This document shows positions 62,001-64,000 of a DNA stretch of 64,000 bases, in pieces. The first letter of the stretch is position 1, and the number at the start of each line of letters is the position of its first letter. Below the pieces are notes generated by a model. It was not told where the DNA came from. It worked only from the letters and a program-made list of their open reading frames with translations, and made no database searches. This DNA is from Haliclystus octoradiatus (Eukaryota; Cnidaria; Staurozoa; Stauromedusae; Haliclystidae): contig OU744451.1 in assembly GCA_916610825.1 (NCBI GenBank), positions 24,874,349-24,938,348 on the forward strand. The letters are read 5' to 3'. A program made the translations under genes and the position numbers.

Positions 62001-63731
62001 AACAGCCGCGAGGAATGTGTGATTTTCAACCCAACAAGTTCCCATGAGTTTGTGATATAATTTATGCATTAAGTCGTAATACCATTGAGGTCATTGTCTA
62101 TGATAACTATAACGTGTTTGACGAGGAGTTGATGACAACTGATGTTTTATGACAGTGTGGGAATAATCTACCAAATTTAGGTGCTATTTTCGATGAGCAA
62201 AAAATCACACATTTGTTCACAGACCACATGGTTTCAGAAAAAACCTGGGGACTGGTACGCAAGCATTAGATTAGATATAATTCTAATCTCTTTCCATAGC
62301 ATATGACCATTACTGCTTCAAATGATACAGATTTAATCTTGAACTTTTGATTATCTAGTAGAAGTAGGGACGACAATCATTTCTTCCAATGAGACAATCA
62401 GACATGTGGAGCCTCTAGCAATTGTATTAATTTAATTATAATTTTAGGGACACACTGCTTCTGTTAACAGTTTGAAGTTCAGCCCAGATGGCCGATGGGT
62501 AATTTCAGGTGGCGAAGACAGCCACGTCAAGGTAACAACAAATGTTGTCAAGGTAACAGCAATGGCACTACACCTTCTGCTGAATGGATGTAATGTGTTT
62601 TGTTTTGTTTCATAGCTTTGGGACTTGACAGCTGGTAAAATACTGAATGAATTTGAAGGACATACGTCTGCTGTGAACTGTCTTGAATTTCATCCAAAAG
62701 AGTTCTTAATGGCATCAGGTAGCTCTGACAGGTGAAACCAGAAACCAGCAAATAGTAATTTCACATGGTTTATAAACCAACAAACATTAATTTCACATGG
62801 TCTATTGCTCATTTGGTATATGTCATTATTCATCTATTTTCAGAACTGTCAAGTTTTGGGATTTAGAAACTTTTGAGTTAGTTGCCGCACCAACTCCAGA
62901 GCATTCTTCTGTTCGGTAAATTGAGATAAGATATAATATGTCTTACCACTATCGTATTTTTATTAAATTTTTCATTTAATGATGTTTTGTTTGTTTGTTT
63001 GTTTGATAGTGCAATCAGTTTCCATCCTGATGGCTCTTGTCTTCTGGCTGGTGCGCAAGACTCTCTCAAGGTAAGTATCACACGCAAAATATCATCACAT
63101 CATTCCATGGGCTGCTATTGAATTGATATTGTTTGGTATTGTTTTGAGATTGTTTGGTATTGTTTTGAGATTGTTTTGAAGTTGTTTTGTGATTGTTTTG
63201 AGGTTGTTTTGTGATTGTTTTGAGATGCTTTGAAATTGTTTAGAGATTATTTTTGAGGTTGTTTTGTGCTTGTTTTGAGATTGTTTTGAGATTGTTTGGT
63301 ATTGTTTTGAGATTGTTTTGAGGTTGTTTTGTGATTATTTTGAGATGCTTTGAAATTGTTTAGAGATTATTTTGAGGTTGTTTTGTGATTGTTTTGAGAT
63401 TGTTTTGAGATTGTTTTGTGATTGTTTTGTGATTGTTTTGAGATTGTTTTGAGATTGTTTTGAGTTTGTTTTGCAATAGTGTTGAGATTGTTTTGATTGA
63501 TTGCAGACATATTGCTGGGAACCTCCAAAATGTGCTGACAGTCAACCAGTGGGCTGGGGCAAAGTGTCACATATGGAATTCTCATCTGATCAGTTGGTAA
63601 GTCGGACAGAAAGTGTTGCAACAACGAAATGATTGTTCTGCAATTTCCTCATGCATCGATTTTATTCCTTATGTTAGATTGGTGCATCTTTTTCTCAAAC
63701 AAATGTCTCCATCTGGGTTGTAGATCTTGAT
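59029..63731 (+). CDS. KATNB1: Katanin p80 WD40 subunit B1, first 300 residues (11 exons; gene runs off the window)
   Basis: Regulatory subunit of the microtubule-severing AAA complex katanin; it targets p60 to centrosomes and spindle poles. Exons: 59029-59059, 60351-60481, 61296-61413, 61489-61589, 61686-61727, 62448-62531, 62616-62731, 62844-62915, 63010-63070, 63507-63596, 63678-63731. All phases agree. The start [20 protein letters not shown] aligns with the vertebrate N-terminus. Successive WD40 repeats show [82 protein letters not shown] and [11 protein letters not shown]. The intron after 61727 starts with GC (AAG|GCAAGT) instead of GT. The proline-rich middle and the C-terminal p60-binding domain are beyond the window. 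No lesions seen. Confidence 0.95.
59960..60092 (+). mobile_element. SINE body copy in KATNB1 intron 1
   Basis: Shares TTCGGCTGAGA, CATTGCTCTCAGCG, AGCCACTCCTCTACAAATAG and TTCGGTAGGGGCGATACC with the SINE at 47815-48190. It has no tRNA-like head. Confidence 0.6.
61082..61255. mobile_element. hAT-type MITE, 174 bp, in KATNB1 intron 2
   Basis: The ends CAGAGTCCGACAAAAG and CTTTTGTCGGACCCTG are inverted. It is flanked by the 8-mer AACACATG (61074-61081, 61256-61263). Same family as 6549 and 63929. Confidence 0.8.
63121..63497. repeat. Minisatellite of GATTGTTTTGA-like units in KATNB1 intron 9
   Basis: About 35 degenerate 10-11-bp units (GATTGTTTTGA, GGTTGTTTTGT) fill most of the intron up to the acceptor of exon 10. 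The T/G-rich strand effectively supplies the polypyrimidine tract region. Confidence 0.85.
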
Positions 63732-63928
63732 GTGAGTAATTAAACATACCGTAACATATACTAATCTCAACCTACAAAAGAGAGCTTCCAAAACTGTGAT
63801 TTCATCAGAATTGCTGATTTTGGTGTTAGGTGAAATCTAATTATTTTAAGTTCTCTTTTAACAAGTTAATATTAATCCTTTGATATTAATTACTGAGATT
63901 TCCTATTAACAAAGAGATGTGACCTGTG

Positions 63929-64000
63929 CAATGTCCGACAAAAGTAAGAATCCTGGAATCCTAGATTGCGGAAGGCTAGATCAAATTTAGAAGAGAATTG
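63929..64000. mobile_element. Left end of another hAT-type MITE, cut by the window edge
   Basis: CAATGTCCGACAAAAGTAAG then AATCCTGGAATCCTAGATTG, matching the 6549 and 61082 family. Confidence 0.65.

Overview
The window is nuclear DNA of an AT-rich, transposon-rich invertebrate animal. The genes are spliced, with GT-AG introns and one GC-AG intron. Three conserved animal genes can be recognised from exon-by-exon similarity: DHX38/PRP16, TMEM64 and KATNB1. The mix of Penelope-like elements, CR1/jockey-type LINEs, CsRn1-like Gypsy elements and many hAT-type MITEs fits a basal metazoan or other marine invertebrate. The species cannot be named from the sequence alone.

Layout. 1-6.2 kb: last eight visible exons of the splicing helicase DHX38 (+), with MITEs in its introns. 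7.2-10.0 kb: TMEM64 (-), two exons, with an inverted MITE pair and a SINE tail in its intron. 10-13.5 kb: no confident gene; a 36-bp minisatellite. 13.6-20.5 kb: a decayed LINE followed by an internally deleted Gypsy element. 21.1-22.2 kb: a hAT-type element with an 8-bp target duplication. 24.1-25.1 kb: a single-exon class A GPCR (-). 25.6-35.1 kb: a transposon graveyard (foldback MITE, LINE C-terminal relic, Gypsy pol relic, and an inverted Penelope-like pair with an almost complete LINE inserted into one arm). 36.6-44.8 kb: two paralogous secreted cysteine-rich proteins on the + strand, separated by LINE debris and a homogeneous 98-bp satellite. 46-52 kb: MITEs, Penelope fragments and a tRNA-headed SINE. 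53.1-58.3 kb: an apparently intact, young Gypsy element with identical 294-bp LTRs. 59.0 kb to the end: first eleven exons of KATNB1 (katanin p80, +).

The host genes have no evident functional link. DHX38 acts in pre-mRNA splicing, TMEM64 in endomembranes, KATNB1 in microtubule severing, and the GPCR at the cell surface. The most novel host feature is the secreted pair: 12 cysteines align in order between them, and I could not assign the family. The most interesting regulatory features are in the young Gypsy element. Its LTR carries a perfect three-unit heat-shock element plus two two-unit elements upstream of a TATA box. Its gag-pol junction has a textbook -1 frameshift signal (slippery GGGAAAC, 6-nt spacer, 10-bp stem).
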